Of a stretch of DNA of 64,000 nt, positions 33,235 through 45,096 are shown in pieces. How positions within the stretch are numbered: the first letter of the stretch is position 1; each line of letters opens with the position of its first letter. The stretch is from Cannabis sativa (taxonomy: Eukaryota > Streptophyta > Magnoliopsida > Rosales > Cannabaceae), in assembly GCF_029168945.1 (NCBI RefSeq), contig NC_083602.1:11777850-11841849 (forward strand), read 5' to 3'. Both the position numbers and the translations under genes were made by a program. Under the pieces are notes generated by a model. It had not been told where the DNA came from. It did not search any database and saw only the letters and a program-made list of their open reading frames with translations.

Positions 33235-35334
33235 CTAAAAAAATAATTAAAATGAAAACAATCATAAATTATGGCACATATATAGTATGCTATAACAATA
33301 TAAAACAAATAAGTTTAATGTATACAAATACAATAAATTATTAGAAACTTACAATACCTTGATTTCGTAATAATCAAATCTACTTGAAAGTCTTTGTGAA
33401 GTCTCTTAATTGTCCTCAAGTTTATAGTATTTCTGTCATTATAAAATTATATCTCAGTTAATGATACATAGAGAATAAATTTAACATAAGAAATAAATTA
33501 AACACCATTCAATTATTCTATTATTATCGGCAATACATACATACATATCCATATCCTGTTTTCATTTATCTTCTTGAAAAGACTTTCTTAATTCGTTAGT
33601 TTCCTCTTTTTCTTTTCCATTACCACTGCCTAAACAACCAAAGGCATTTTGGCTTCTAAGTGGACTATATATTTATATATATATTTATATATATCTATAT
33701 ACTTACAACTCTTAATAATATATTTAACTTTCAATTGATCAACGGGTGGGACAAGTCAACAATGATCGTTAAAACTTAAACCTAATAAAATTATTATTAA
33801 TAAAATTAGATAGCATGAAGCAAATAGATCTTAGAGAGAAAAAACAAAAAAGAAGGATGGGTACAAAAGGCAAAAGATAACATTACATGTCTTGGATTAT
33901 AATATGCACATTTCTAGCTTGGAGAGCAAAACATGAAATCCTAACAGTGGTGAAATAACATCTTTTTTTGCACTCTCTCTCAAACTGAACTCCAAGTCAA
34001 AGTAAAGATGACATAGTAGTTCCTGAAAAAGTAAGACATATTAAAGCTTAAAGTAAAGAGGCCTTGAGGCTACAACACTCGTAGTCCTCACCATGTTTAG
34101 TCCAAATAGCGCATAATCAAACATAAGATAACACTACCAAGCTATAATGCTAAAATGAAGTTGTATTGAAGTGAAAATTCTAGGCTATTGTACAATATTT
34201 GATGATGGTTGTATATTATGGTGTAAATTCTTCAAACACTTCTCCATCAATAGTTCTTCAAGTTGGCTGCTTATGACATAATTTTTTCCCTAAAATTTTC
34301 CTTAGTAACTTTTTATGTGTAGAAAGAGTTGAAACAATAATGAAAATCATAAAGAAAAATTATTATTATTCAAACATAACACTTCAATTAAAATAGAAAG
34401 AAATATAGATTTAATAGAAGTGTTTCATAGTCACAATTTGCTACATTCTTAATTAAAAGAAAACTTATACATTTCCCCTATTAATACAAATTAAGTTATG
34501 ATATAAGATGTAAAGAATAATGTGAGTAAAGTAGCAATGAGGTGGCCAATTATAATATATAGCATCATCACGATGATTAATATATATATATGATGATGAT
34601 GAGATAGGATATACTATATAGGTATCTTGAATATGATGATGATTAGAATGAATTGATGAATTAGCAGGGGATGGTGACGGTGTTAATTATGGTAGGAGAA
34701 ATACAAGCTATGCGATCAAATTCTTATTTCTCTTCTTTTTTTCTCTGCTATTGAATTGAGCAATGACAGTGTTTACAGAATTTTTTTTCATGGTTGATTT
34801 GAGAGTATCGGTAGATGTTCACATCCTCAATCACTTCATAATAATATTTGTGAAGGTAATCAGCCTTTCATTCATTTTTTTCTCCCTTTAAATGTGTATG
34901 CCAAAGTTTATTATATTCTTATATTTCATTTGCAAACTCAATACCAACACAACCATTATTGAAAGCATCCTAATATAGCATTCGTGCAAAGACATATACA
35001 GAGGCAAATAGAGATTTAAATAAGAGGGACAGTAGTATAAACAATACCTGTATCATCAATCAGCAGAAGAACGGAGAAGAATGGTGGCCAATCGTGAAGG
35101 CGCCGACGGCCAACAGATTTGTCTTTTGTCGATGGTGTTGTTGGCTGTAAGAGAGAGAAGACAAGAGTTCCTTTTCTTTTTGTTGCTGAGGCAAAGAGAG
35201 GGCAAGGATATGTGAGTGAGGTTAAGGGTTTTGCCGTAATAGTTATGGGCTGGGCTGGGCTCATATGGGCTTAATTAAATATATGTATGCGTTAATTAAA
35301 TAAAAATAAAAATTGAATTTTAAAACATGCTGTG
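33235..35334. other. Non-coding interior of the hAT element upstream of the transposase
   Basis: No ORF of interest. AT-rich with several TA-microsatellites (33665-33700, 34575-34600). Presumed transposase leader, intron and promoter region; no specific signal assigned. Confidence 0.5.
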
Positions 35335-35500
35335 AGGTTTGAACTGCGGTTTAAAAATTCAAAACTGCAAACCGCACCGCACCGCGCGGTTTAGGAAAAA
35401 TTCAAACCACAACCGCACCGCGAAGAATTTCAAACCGCATATTTTTTGCGGTGAGTTGCGGTGCGGGCGGTTTGAGCGGTTTGAGAGGTTTGATGAACAC
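35335..35500. repeat. Subterminal repeat cluster of the hAT element, high-coordinate end
   Basis: Repeated AACCGCACCGC, GCGGTTT and GTTGCGGTGCGG words. Mirror of the cluster at 30526-30690. Confidence 0.8.
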
Positions 35501-35505
35501 CCCTA

Positions 35506-36540
35506 GAGGATACTCCACCAAAGGATTTTGTGTCTCTCAAGAACTTTTGAATTTCAAAGTTTGTTCCATAAGGCCGGAGCCACCACACAGGCCGGGGCTC
35601 TATCATACGCATGTGTCAAATAGGCAGACTTAGTAGTGAATTTACCACAGCCCTCTCTAGTCCATATCCACTTATCTCTTCCCTGGCCGCTAGGTCTACC
35701 CCCTTTCAGGATGTTCGTAATCGTGGCAGAGTCGAACATAGCCCTTAACAAGGAGAGGTCCCAGTCCCCATTACTCAACAACAACTCTGAGACCTTCTCA
35801 ACGCTCCTAGGGTAGGAAGAGATGGGTTTCGGGTAGAAATCCGTCCCATGAACCACCCAGGGGTCCGACCTAATGTTTGTGTCTTCCCCATTTGAGATGA
35901 GTTTGCAAGCGCCTTTTTTGAGGATAGCTTTAGTCTTGACCACATTTTTCCAAAACCAAGAATCAGCATTATTATAGGTAGCATCCACAAAAGGTTTACT
36001 TTTCAGATCTTTGGCTCTCAACACTCTGCAGCAAAGCGACTGATCCTCGTTAATAAGGGCCCATCCCCATTTTGCCAAGAAAGCTTGGTTTAATTCCGCA
36101 GTCTTTCGAAATCCAAGACCACCTCTCGCTTTAGGAAGGCACATGTGGTCCCACGCCTTAAGGTAAAGGCCACGGTTACCTTGCTCACAGCCCCACCAAA
36201 AATCCCTCACCATACCATCAATTTTTGAAGCAAGTTTCTTAGAGAGCTTAGTAGTTTGCATGGTGTAAACTGGCAGTGCCAGACCCACAAATTTAATAAG
36301 AGTGGCCCGACCTGCCTTAGAAAGCAATTTTAACTTCCATCCGTGTAACTTCGACATAAGGTTGTCTAGGATGAAGTTGAAATCCGCATCCTTACGGTTA
36401 GAACTAAAAAGCGGGAGCCCCAAGTAATTGATATTCGTGGTAGGTAGGTTGAGTCCCAACTCCTACATGATACCTCTTTTCATTCCGCCACTAGTATTAT
36501 TGCTAAAGAAAATAGAGGTTTTGAGCTTATTAACCCGTTG
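35506..36540 (-). pseudogene. LINE ORF2, region after the RT core (connection/thumb)
   Basis: Frame at 36459-35554 encodes YLGLPLFSSNRK, SKLHGWKLKLLSKAGR, the conserved FWWG and LPKARGGLGFR, and LNQAFLAKWGW, then WSWFWKNV-like and SDPWV/WIWTREGCGKFTTKSAY motifs typical of plant LINE ORF2 between RT and the zinc-binding domain. The stop at 36460 region and preceding frame changes separate it from the RT core. Confidence 0.85.
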
Positions 36541-37457
36541 GCCTGACCAGTTACAAAATTTCTCAATGCAGCTCTAAATACCTTTGGCTTTAGCAATTGT
36601 CGCTCTACCCACAAGAATAAGATCATCAACAAAGAAAAGGTGAGATAAAGTAGGCCCATCTCTACTCAGCGTGATGCCTTTAATAGTTCCTTCCTCAATT
36701 GCCTTTTCCAGGATTCGAGAAAGAATGTCAGCAGCCCAAATAAAAAGATACGGGGATAGGGGGTCCCCTTGTCGCAACCCACACTCAGAAGTAAGATTGC
36801 TCACCCTTCCTCCATTAAGATGGATGTTAAAAGTAGTAGTAGTAATACACTGCGAAACCCATTGCCGGAATAAATCAGGAACCTTGAAGGTATTGAGGAC
36901 ATGATCAATAAAACTCCAGCTAAGTTTAACATGGGCTTTCACCAAATCAATTTTGATTGCGAATAGGCCTTCTTTACCCTTCTTGCGTTTGAAATAGTGA
37001 ATGATTTCCTGGACCAAAACATTATTGTCATTGATGCTACGGCCTGGCACAAACGCCACTTGAGTGGGGCAAATTAGTTTGGGAAGCACCGACCGGATTC
37101 TGTTAGCCAGGGATTTGGAGATGACCTTGTAGATCACATTGCAGAGAGAGATAGGTCTAAATTGAGAGACCTTCTTAGGGTTATCAACTTTTGGAATTAC
37201 GACAAATTTGTTGCATTGATTCCACTGTGCATGTGGCCGGAGGCAAAGAACTCCTCAACAGCATCACAGAAGTCACTCCCAAACGTATTCCAATAGTGCT
37301 TAAAGAACAGCACCGACATACCATCAGGGCCTGGAGCTTTCAGACTACCCATAGAGAACAGAGTCTGTCTGATTTCCTAAGGATTAGGCACGACAACCAG
37401 GTCCTTTTGCTCCTCGAGAGAAAGGGGGTCTGGGACCAGGCCATTAAGGCTCTCTAA
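36541..37457 (-). pseudogene. LINE ORF2, reverse transcriptase core
   Basis: Minus-strand segment 37137-36574 encodes [49 protein letters not shown] (normal relatives have an aspartate-rich KIDL.KA.D), [17 protein letters not shown], and the catalytic FVDDL in place of the usual F/YADD (about 36640). Upstream pieces to 37457 carry the RT N-terminal blocks with frameshifts. Confidence 0.85.
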
Positions 37458-38684
37458 AGGTCCATACACCGAGTTTTTAAAAATGCTTCCCAAAAAATCT
37501 CAGAATTCTTTTCCAATGTCCGACCTGCTACTCAACCACACCCCATCATTATTTAAGATTTTCTCAATCGCATTTCTCCTATTTCTTATGGTGGTCGTAG
37601 TGAAGAAGAACTTCGAGCACTTATCACCATCCTTGATCCAAGACACCTGGGATCTTTGCTGCCAGTACACGACTCTTTGTCTCAAAGCCTCGTTAAGAGA
37701 CTTTCCTGCCTCCACCTCCTCAGCCCAAGCCCTAGTCCCAGCCGAACGACCCTGAATCAGGTTCAGATGACATTCAAGCTGAGCAATGCGAGAATCTAAT
37801 TTCCCAAACTGATTCCTACTCCAATTACTAAGCGTCAGGCGAGTAGCCTCACCTTCTTGAAAATTCTTGCCGAGGGCCAACTATGGGATAGAGAGCCCCA
37901 AGCACTCTCCACAACAAGCGCACTACGAGGATCCCTGGTCCACCAGGCTTCAAACTGGAAAAGCTTTCTAGGTTTGGATTCCTGGTCCACAGTCCTGATA
38001 ACCAAGGGACGGTGATCCAAATTGCATGTGTGGCAGGAATGAACAACCACCTTCGGAAAAAGGCCCAGCCACTGAGCGTTGGATAAAGCCTTGTCAAGGG
38101 CCGATTTGACATGTGCCTCACCATCACGATGGTTATCCCAGGTGAGAAAATCGCCTTTAACAGGCAAATCAATCAATCCCGAACTATTGACCAAATCAGA
38201 AATGACAGGCAAAAGCTGATCTCTCCCCCTTGATCCCATCCTTTCAGAGCTCTTCAATACAAAGTTAACGCCCCCAAGGATCAACCAAGGTCCCCCAAAC
38301 TTGAGACCAAGATCCATCAGATTCCTCCAGAACAATATCTTCTCATTGAAGTAAGGCGGGCCGTAAACACACGACAGAAACCAAGGATGATGCGCAGGGT
38401 CCGAGTACAAAAAACTAGAGATGTGGTTCTTAGAAATGCAGATAGTTTCAAATTCAAAACCCGCCTTTAGAAGCTAACAGGAGGCTACCTGCACCACCAA
38501 TCGCAGGAACAATAATATTAAAGTAAAAGTCCAAGTTTTTTAGAGAACTTACCAAGTGAGCGGGGTCACTTTTAAGTTCAGAAATGAATAAGAAGTCAGG
38601 CGAGCACGACCGAACTAGTGCTTTAATCTCCAGAACTATAGAGGTCTGCCCCAACCCTCTATAGTTCCAAGCAATGCCTCTCAT
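37458..38684 (-). pseudogene. LINE ORF2, endonuclease domain and linker
   Basis: ORF2 begins with ATG at 38684 (MRGIAWNYRGLGQ, the plant L1 endonuclease start). Later pieces give FLFISELKSD, LSCVYGPPYFNEK, WLILGGVNFVL, DFLTWDNHRDG with SALDKAL, and LDHRPLVI (the H-catalytic region: SDH in active enzymes, here LDH). A linker (37880-37500) with [12 protein letters not shown] leads to the RT. At least two frameshifts and one stop (near 38450) interrupt it. Confidence 0.85.
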
Positions 38685-38686
38685 GG

Positions 38687-41600
38687 ATCCTGTGGAGGAG
38701 GGCTGTCCACCTCCTCCACAGGGGAAAAATTGTTGTAAGGAGAGCCCACTGCTGAGCCCACATCATCAATAATACCAAGATCCTTCTCAGGGATAGCAAT
38801 ATCCGTCAACCTGGCCCTCGCCTTCCAAGCCGTGAGTCTCAAGGATTGACTGGCAGAGATTGGTTTGTCTACCTAATGGGAGTGACCAGCAGAGACGGCC
38901 ATTGGAGAACTCCCATCACCCAAAGACGGCTCCTCAAAATCACCAGGCAAATCACTAGATCCATCCGGCTCATTGACTCAGGGGCCCACACCACGTGGAA
39001 AATCCCTAACCACACACTTAACTCTTCTTAAATTCCATTTAGGCACGGTCTTTAATGAGTGAGACTCAACATCTAGTCTTCGCTTCTTCACCGGAGTGGT
39101 TGTCTCATTAGTTTCCGAAGTTGGTTGAACCCCAATGTCACAAAGACCCGCTTTTCTTTTAATAGGGCCATGAGAAGCAAACTCCGCCAGTTCATGGAGA
39201 TAGCCTTCTTGAGCTTGAAAGAATTTTGTAAGAGCTCTTTTTTCATCAAGGTGCTCATAGTAGTCATGTCCCAAAACTGAGGTACTAGAGATGTTGTTAT
39301 CCTCTTTTTCCTTGGCAATAATAGCCACAGGCGTAATTATCAAATCACTGTTATGAACCGGCCCAACACTAATAGGCCCCGGCCCACCAACCTTCCTTTC
39401 AATGGTCTTAACACCACTCCCGCAGCCTATATCATAAAGCCTAGAAAATAACTTGCCATTAGAATTAATATTGGTATTAACTCCCAGCCCATAACTTGGA
39501 CCAAGCGGCTCATTATTTGCCAACATAGGAGGCCCACAAGACTTATTGAAGGAATTTAAATGGACCGGCCCCTCTTTCTCACATGCCACGTGGTCAATAG
39601 TAGGGGTCAACCGATTGACCCTATTCTTTTGACACCTCAAGCTATCCTCAACGTTAGCCTCGTCAATCCCAACCAAATTCAAAATGGTCTCTTTTAAAGG
39701 AAAAGTTTCAGAAGGCTTTCCAATATTCAGCTTGGGTGAAAGGGAATGGACACCCAAATGAGGAACAGTCACAATCTCATCGCCAGCCGCCTTCGGACGC
39801 CACGCCGATTGTACCAGACCTTCTCTCTGTCCCCTCAAGGACCGGCGACGCATAGATCTCGAGGCTTCAGCACGGGTTAACGGACCCGCTCCCATGGTCA
39901 GAGGAATCACACCTTTCTCCAGAAGTGGAATCAGCGATTTCGCCAGGCACACTACCATCGCACCACCTCCGAGCTCACGTCCAACGGAACCACTACTTAC
40001 AACCATATCCCTGGTACTCTTCTCCTTAATCCTCTCACAAGCTACATCAGTATGATTAACAGAGAAGCAACAATCGTATTTAGAGAGGGGGTGAGTTTGT
40101 TGGGTTTTATGCCCTAAATAAAACTCATTTCAATATAATCAGATTTACTTATTAATATAAATCAGAAATAACATTTAATGTTGCATGGTTCACATGATTT
40201 ATTTCATGATTATATGTACATAATGTATAAATTAATCTGAAACCCTTTTCACATACTTGATCCTGTTTATTGTGTCGTCAACACATTGGAAAGTAAACAT
40301 GACTATGTGAATAAAGATTCCTAGATTTATCAGACATAGGGTTTTACTGATGATAATCTCCAACAGAGTTTACTTGCATTTGGAGAAATGCTATGTTCTT
40401 TCCAGAGCATTGGTTAAAGTAAAACTCAGGTTGGATGCATGGAGTATGCATCGGAAGGGACCGATATTAAACTTTGACTTAGATTTATTAAACTTACCGT
40501 AATATCTATTCAAGTCAATATCGCCTAGTTGATCCTAGATCCAATGATCTTAATCCTGTTATGATTAGGCTCGATCTCGAGAGGCTATTCGTGTTCTTTG
40601 ATTTGTTAGTTAAGCCTACTTTTAGGTCAGGGTGATACGTACATTTTGGGAACACGGTAGTGCAATTGAGTGGGAGCTCTAACATAAACATGGAATCTAT
40701 AGCTTCTATCTGACGAATAGTAAGTAAAGGATGATCTCCTTCGAGCTTGACCAAACGAAAATAAATGGTGGAGATCTCATTTCACATAAGCTGAAATATC
40801 ATTTATACGGGGTTAAGTGTTTTAAGGATTAAATACATTGTAGGGTGTAACGGTAATCTAATCCCTTTACAGTGTAGATCATTCATATAGAGGATCATTG
40901 ATCAAATTAGGATTATAACAATGGATAACTAATGATGTGTCTATATGGTGGAACATATAGAGCATTCTATATACTGAGAGTGCAATTCTAAGTTCTATGC
41001 GTGGATTCAACGAAGAATTAATAAGTCAGTGAATTTAGGTTATAAATTCTTGATCTGCTTATTGGAAGCTCGGTTATATAGACCCATGGTCCCCCCACTA
41101 GTTGAGATAATATTGCTTGTAAGACTCATATAATTGGTTTTGATTAATCAATTATAATTCTCAAATTAGACTATGTCTATTTGTGAATTTTTCACTAAGG
41201 AAGGGCGAAATTGTAAAGAAAGAGTTTTAGGGGCATATTTGTTAATTATGATACTTTGTATGGTTCAATTAATAAATATGATAAATGACAATATTATTTA
41301 ATAATTATTTATAGTTATTAAATAGTTAGAATTGACATTTAAATGGTTGAATTAGAAAATTGGCGTTTTTGAGAAAATCAGATGCAGAAAAGATAAAACT
41401 GCAAAATTGCAAAAAGTGAGGCCCAAATCCACATGTATAGGGCCGGCCACTTTTGTAGGGAATTAACCTCTGATATTTTCATTATTTTAATGCCAAATAA
41501 TTCAAACCTAACCCTAGTGGAATGCTATAAATAGATAGTGAAGGCTTCAGGAAATTTACACACTAAATTTTCTACACTTTTCATTCAGAAAAAACTGAGC

Positions 41601-42372
41601 CTCTCTCTCTCCCTATCTTTGGCCGACCACTCCCTCTCTCTCTTCCTCCTTAAGATTTCAAAATTCTTAGTGTTAGAGTAGTGCCCACACACAGCAAGTG
41701 ATACCTCAATCATAGTAAGGAAGATCGTGAAGAAAGACTTTCAGCAAGAAGGAGTTTCAGCACTAAAGAATCAGAGAAAGAGATCCAGGTTCAGATATTG
41801 ATAATGCTCTGCTACAGAAAGGAATCAAGGGCTAGATATCTGAACGGAAGGAGTCATATTATTCCGCTGCACCCAATGTAAGGTTTCCTAAACTTTATAT
41901 GTGTTTATTTCATCGTTTTAGAAAGTTCATATTTAGGGTGTTAATCAACATACTTGTGAGTAGATCTAAGATCCTGGTAAAATAATTTCCAATACATCCA
42001 TGGTCCGAAAAGTGGGAAGGGAACTCCCTTCTCATTTAGAACCGTTACAGGAGAAAGCAGCGTGCAATCTCTACACTGGTGACCTAGCAATCCACATTTG
42101 AAGCAAAAAACTCCCAGCTTCTCATATTTTAATTGATTCCACTTATTGTCTCCATTTATTGTCTTGAAGAAGCAACCGCAACAAAGAGGTCTGTTGACGT
42201 CCACTTCTACCAAAACCGGAATCCACTTCTTCCAGGTAACTGGTTTGGATTCCTCAAATTCAATTGTCACCACTTTACCTGCCAATGCCCCCAGCATGTT
42301 GGCATTAGTTCTCGAGTAGTAGTCATGGGGCAGAAGATGAATTTGGATCCAAAATCGAATTGAGTTGAACAA
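38687..42372 (-). pseudogene. LINE ORF1 (zinc-knuckle nucleic-acid-binding protein), split by a solo LTR
   Basis: The 5' part (42372-41997) encodes [14 protein letters not shown], a DUF4283-type segment, and the [11 protein letters not shown] zinc knuckle, running to [10 protein letters not shown] at the LTR junction. The frame is picked up at 40097 (THPLSKYDCCF) and continues through 40006-38978 as a low-complexity basic/serine region. In-frame TGA at 38980-38978 and TAG at 38875-38873 break it. The same frame then runs to a final TGA that overlaps the ORF2 ATG as ATGA (38684-38681). The 5' start is missing. Confidence 0.8.
40098..41996 (+). repeat. Solo copia-family LTR (family 1) inside LINE ORF1
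   Basis: 1899 bases beginning TGTTGGGTTTTATGCCCTAA and ending CCAATACA, homologous over its whole length to the LTR pair at 46293 and 54628. It includes the TATA box TATAAATA (41526-41533). No internal region or second LTR is attached. The five bases outside it differ (GAGTT before, TCCAT after), so the usual target duplication is not visible. Likely formed by LTR-LTR recombination. Confidence 0.85.
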
Positions 42373-42547
42373 CAGTGCACAGGCACCAAAACCAAAGGAT
42401 CACGAGATGAGTGCCAACATATCACCATTGACACACCAATATTGCACTTATTATTAGATTTAAATTTCAACCATTTGAATATTGTTTTGAGAAAACATGT
42501 ACTGACCACATTAGTCAATGAAGCTATATAATAATTAAAATTAATTT

Positions 42548-43601
42548 AATACATGTCAAAATTAAATGGAATAATGTTACAATTATACTATATTAGTGTT
42601 GGTTTAACACAAAAATTAGGGAGTAATGACCTAAATTAAAATCTTATTTTTAGTATAATAAATATTATTTGGGAAAGGTTGATATGACTATAGAATTGAG
42701 ATTATTATTGAACAGAGGATAGTAATTAAAAAATAAAATGTATCTTTCATAGACACTCTGTATTATCATATCACTAAATTTAATGAAGGGTCTTTTAGCT
42801 AAAATTAGACGAAGAACTTAGGAAATTGAGACGTGTCACATGTACGAACAAAAAGAAAATCAAAATAAGGGTCCAATACAAAGTTGTGAAGTTTAAGAGG
42901 TCTTTAGATGAAGATGTTGAAGAGTATGAAAAGTCCATGTCCATGATTCTTGATCAGTTCTTTCTGGTAATGTCATTATAACTTTGCTGTGTATATTGTA
43001 CTAATGAACTTTGTACTTATTTATTGAGATATTGCACAATTCGGCAATTTTTACGGAAAATGTTGGCCGTACGTACCAATTGAAGGCCAGTTAGTAAGTT
43101 TTAGCAACTTTAAATTAGTCGTCCTATGACTATTAATAAGGATCTTTCAGTTTTATTATATATATTTTTTTTTGAAATTAGTTTTATTATATATTTTATA
43201 AACAAAAAAGTGTAATTATTGAAAGTAGCTACAATTCTCACACACTTTTGTGTAAAGTTTTTTTTTCATTACATGACGTTCGTATCCATTCCCATGCAAG
43301 TTGTATCTCGAGCACCACAATGAAACCCTATCTGTCTTCTTATTTTTTTGAAGCTTTCTTTTAGTCAAATTGAGATGAGTAAATAAACCTCCAAATTTGA
43401 ACTTTGGTTCCATAATAATAAATAAATAAATAAACCTCCAAATAAGGTCCACACTCCACACCACGCGTATATTGTATAAAATTTTGGAGAATAATAATCT
43501 AAAACAAAATATAAGTGTGAAAATCAGTTTTAAACCTAAAACAAAATAATAAAAAGAAACTTAAAATAAAAAATATACAATAACATCATAAAATAGAGCA
43601 T
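42548..43601. other. Non-genic interval, start is remnant of a split inverted-repeat element
   Basis: 42548-42567 (TAATACATGTCAAAATT) continues the element interrupted by the LINE; its end then diverges. The remainder has no gene or clear repeat. Confidence 0.45.
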
Positions 43602-43690
43602 CTCCGACGACTTTTCCGACACCGACCGCTACTCCAGTGACTTTTCCGGCACCGACAGCAAACTCCGGTGACTTTTCCGGCATCAATGAC
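43602..43690. repeat. Three tandem ~31-base repeats
   Basis: Units begin CTCCGACGACTTTTCCG, CTCCAGTGACTTTTCCGG and CTCCGGTGACTTTTCCGG. GC-richer than the surroundings. Confidence 0.8.
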
Positions 43691-43949
43691 AAATAAAATT
43701 TCCTAAAAAAATAAAAACATTAAATATGGTATTTGAAAACCTAATTACATATATATGACATATCAAATACCATAAAAAGACGTAAAAATAAAAAAATACC
43801 ATTCAAATTGATCAAACTTAAATGTGTCATATTTATCATAAGAACCTTTATTAAAATCTCATAATAAATGTAATTTCCTCTATTAAAATTATTGTAAGTG
43901 CACAATATCTTTTTATTATCAACATGGAAGGATATTTATGTAATTGTAT
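43691..43949. other. Non-genic AT-rich DNA
   Basis: Nothing identifiable. Confidence 0.4.
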
Positions 43950-44216
43950 GGCGTTTGGCCATTTCGTTTCTCCCTCTGTTTTTGGTTCCCTACAGTCCCC
44001 GATTGTAGATGGCCATGACCCCCTTTCACTTGTCTAGTGGATGGCGGTTTGCTTTGTTTTATTTCTGTTGTTTAGTTTTCGGCTAGTTCAGTTAGTGTTT
44101 ATTTCCTTAGTTGTTTGTTTGTTAGTTTCCCTGGTTTGGGTGTTTTGCCATGTTGGGTTTCTTTGTTCGTTTGTTTGGTTGCTCTCCAGGAGCCTTTAAT
44201 CAAAAAAAAAAAAAAA
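43950..44216 (+). mobile_element. Retroposed 3' tail (LINE or SINE type) with poly(A)
   Basis: A GT-rich stretch with many TTTGTTTG and TTAGTT words, of the kind seen in plant LINE 3' untranslated regions, ends CTTTAATC followed by A15 (44201-44216). No coding part and no clear target duplication. Most likely a 5'-truncated LINE copy. Confidence 0.5.
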
Positions 44217-45096
44217 GTAGAGTTTTGAAAGAAACTTGACTTCAATTTATGATTGTGAAGGAAAAGACAAAAAATAAAATAAAATTGTAATAGATTAAAC
44301 TTATAAAGGTAAAATAGTCAACAAATATCACACCAACAAGCCACTTTTATAATAGTAAGATATATTAGAAATTTTAATTCTTCGAATGTTTGTTATTAAT
44401 TTGTCAAAAACAAATACTTTTTTTTTTTTATATATATTTCTATATAATGAATTTTTAAAGGTGTTAAAATTTTTTATATCATCTAAAAATATAATATATT
44501 TTTTTTTACGTTATTTTTGGTACTCTTAATTCTAAAAATACTCCAATAGTATAACATCCTTCAAGAATTCTATAATTATGGTATCACATATTATTATTTA
44601 ATATATTATTTATTTTAATTATAAATATTATCACACTATTTATTTACCTTTAATTTTTTTAAAAGAGATAGCATCAATGTTATATAGTGGCATCAATATA
44701 ATTTTCTATGATAGCATTTATTTATCAATAATGATATAATATCCTTATATTTTGCAAAATAAGCAATCTACATAAGCAAGCATCTTTTAAATATTAACCA
44801 TTGGAAATGCGTTAAAAGAACAATTAACTAAGAGCATGCCCAAATGATCAAATAAGTCAATGATGTATTAATTGCTTAAAAAAAAGGATGGCCTATTTAG
44901 TTAGATCTATGGTTGTCCATAAAATTGTTAACACGTTTCATACCTCGATCGACTAATTCGGGTCAAATGAATTTGGTGATACAATTTTTTAGTTCGATCA
45001 CAATTTTAGAATTCTCGGTAATAGTTCAAATCAAACTAATCCATACAATTCTTTTATACATACCTAATATATATCTTTATATATATATATATATAT
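44217..45096. other. Non-genic AT-rich DNA
   Basis: No gene or paired repeat ends seen; ends in a TA run (45078-45096). Confidence 0.45.

Larger units (their letters stand above)
30499..35505 (-). mobile_element. hAT DNA transposon, 5007 bp, inserted in the LINE
   Basis: Ends TAGGGGTGTTCA (30499) and TGAACACCCCTA (35505) are inverted repeats, flanked by a perfect 8-base duplication GAGGATAC (30491-30498 and 35506-35513). The transposase reading frame is on the minus strand (33234-31101). Both subterminal zones (30540-30680 and 35335-35490) hold many ACCGCACCGC-type repeats, typical transposase-binding clusters. 33309-35330 is non-coding and should hold promoter and 5' leader sequence of the transposase. 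Ends are intact although the transposase is broken. Confidence 0.93.
29568..42536 (-). mobile_element. L1-type LINE retrotransposon, 5'-truncated, with two later insertions
   Basis: Read on the minus strand: ORF1 (zinc-knuckle protein), ORF2 (endonuclease, RT, zinc-binding, RNase H), then a poly(A) tail seen as T at 29565-29578. An 11-base duplication AAAATTAATTT flanks it (29557-29567, 42537-42547; the first copy overlaps the start of the T run). Without the hAT element (30499-35505 plus one duplication) and the solo LTR (40098-41996) it would be about 6.05 kb, the normal plant L1 size, lacking only the ORF1 start. Both ORFs carry many stops and frameshifts. Confidence 0.9.
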
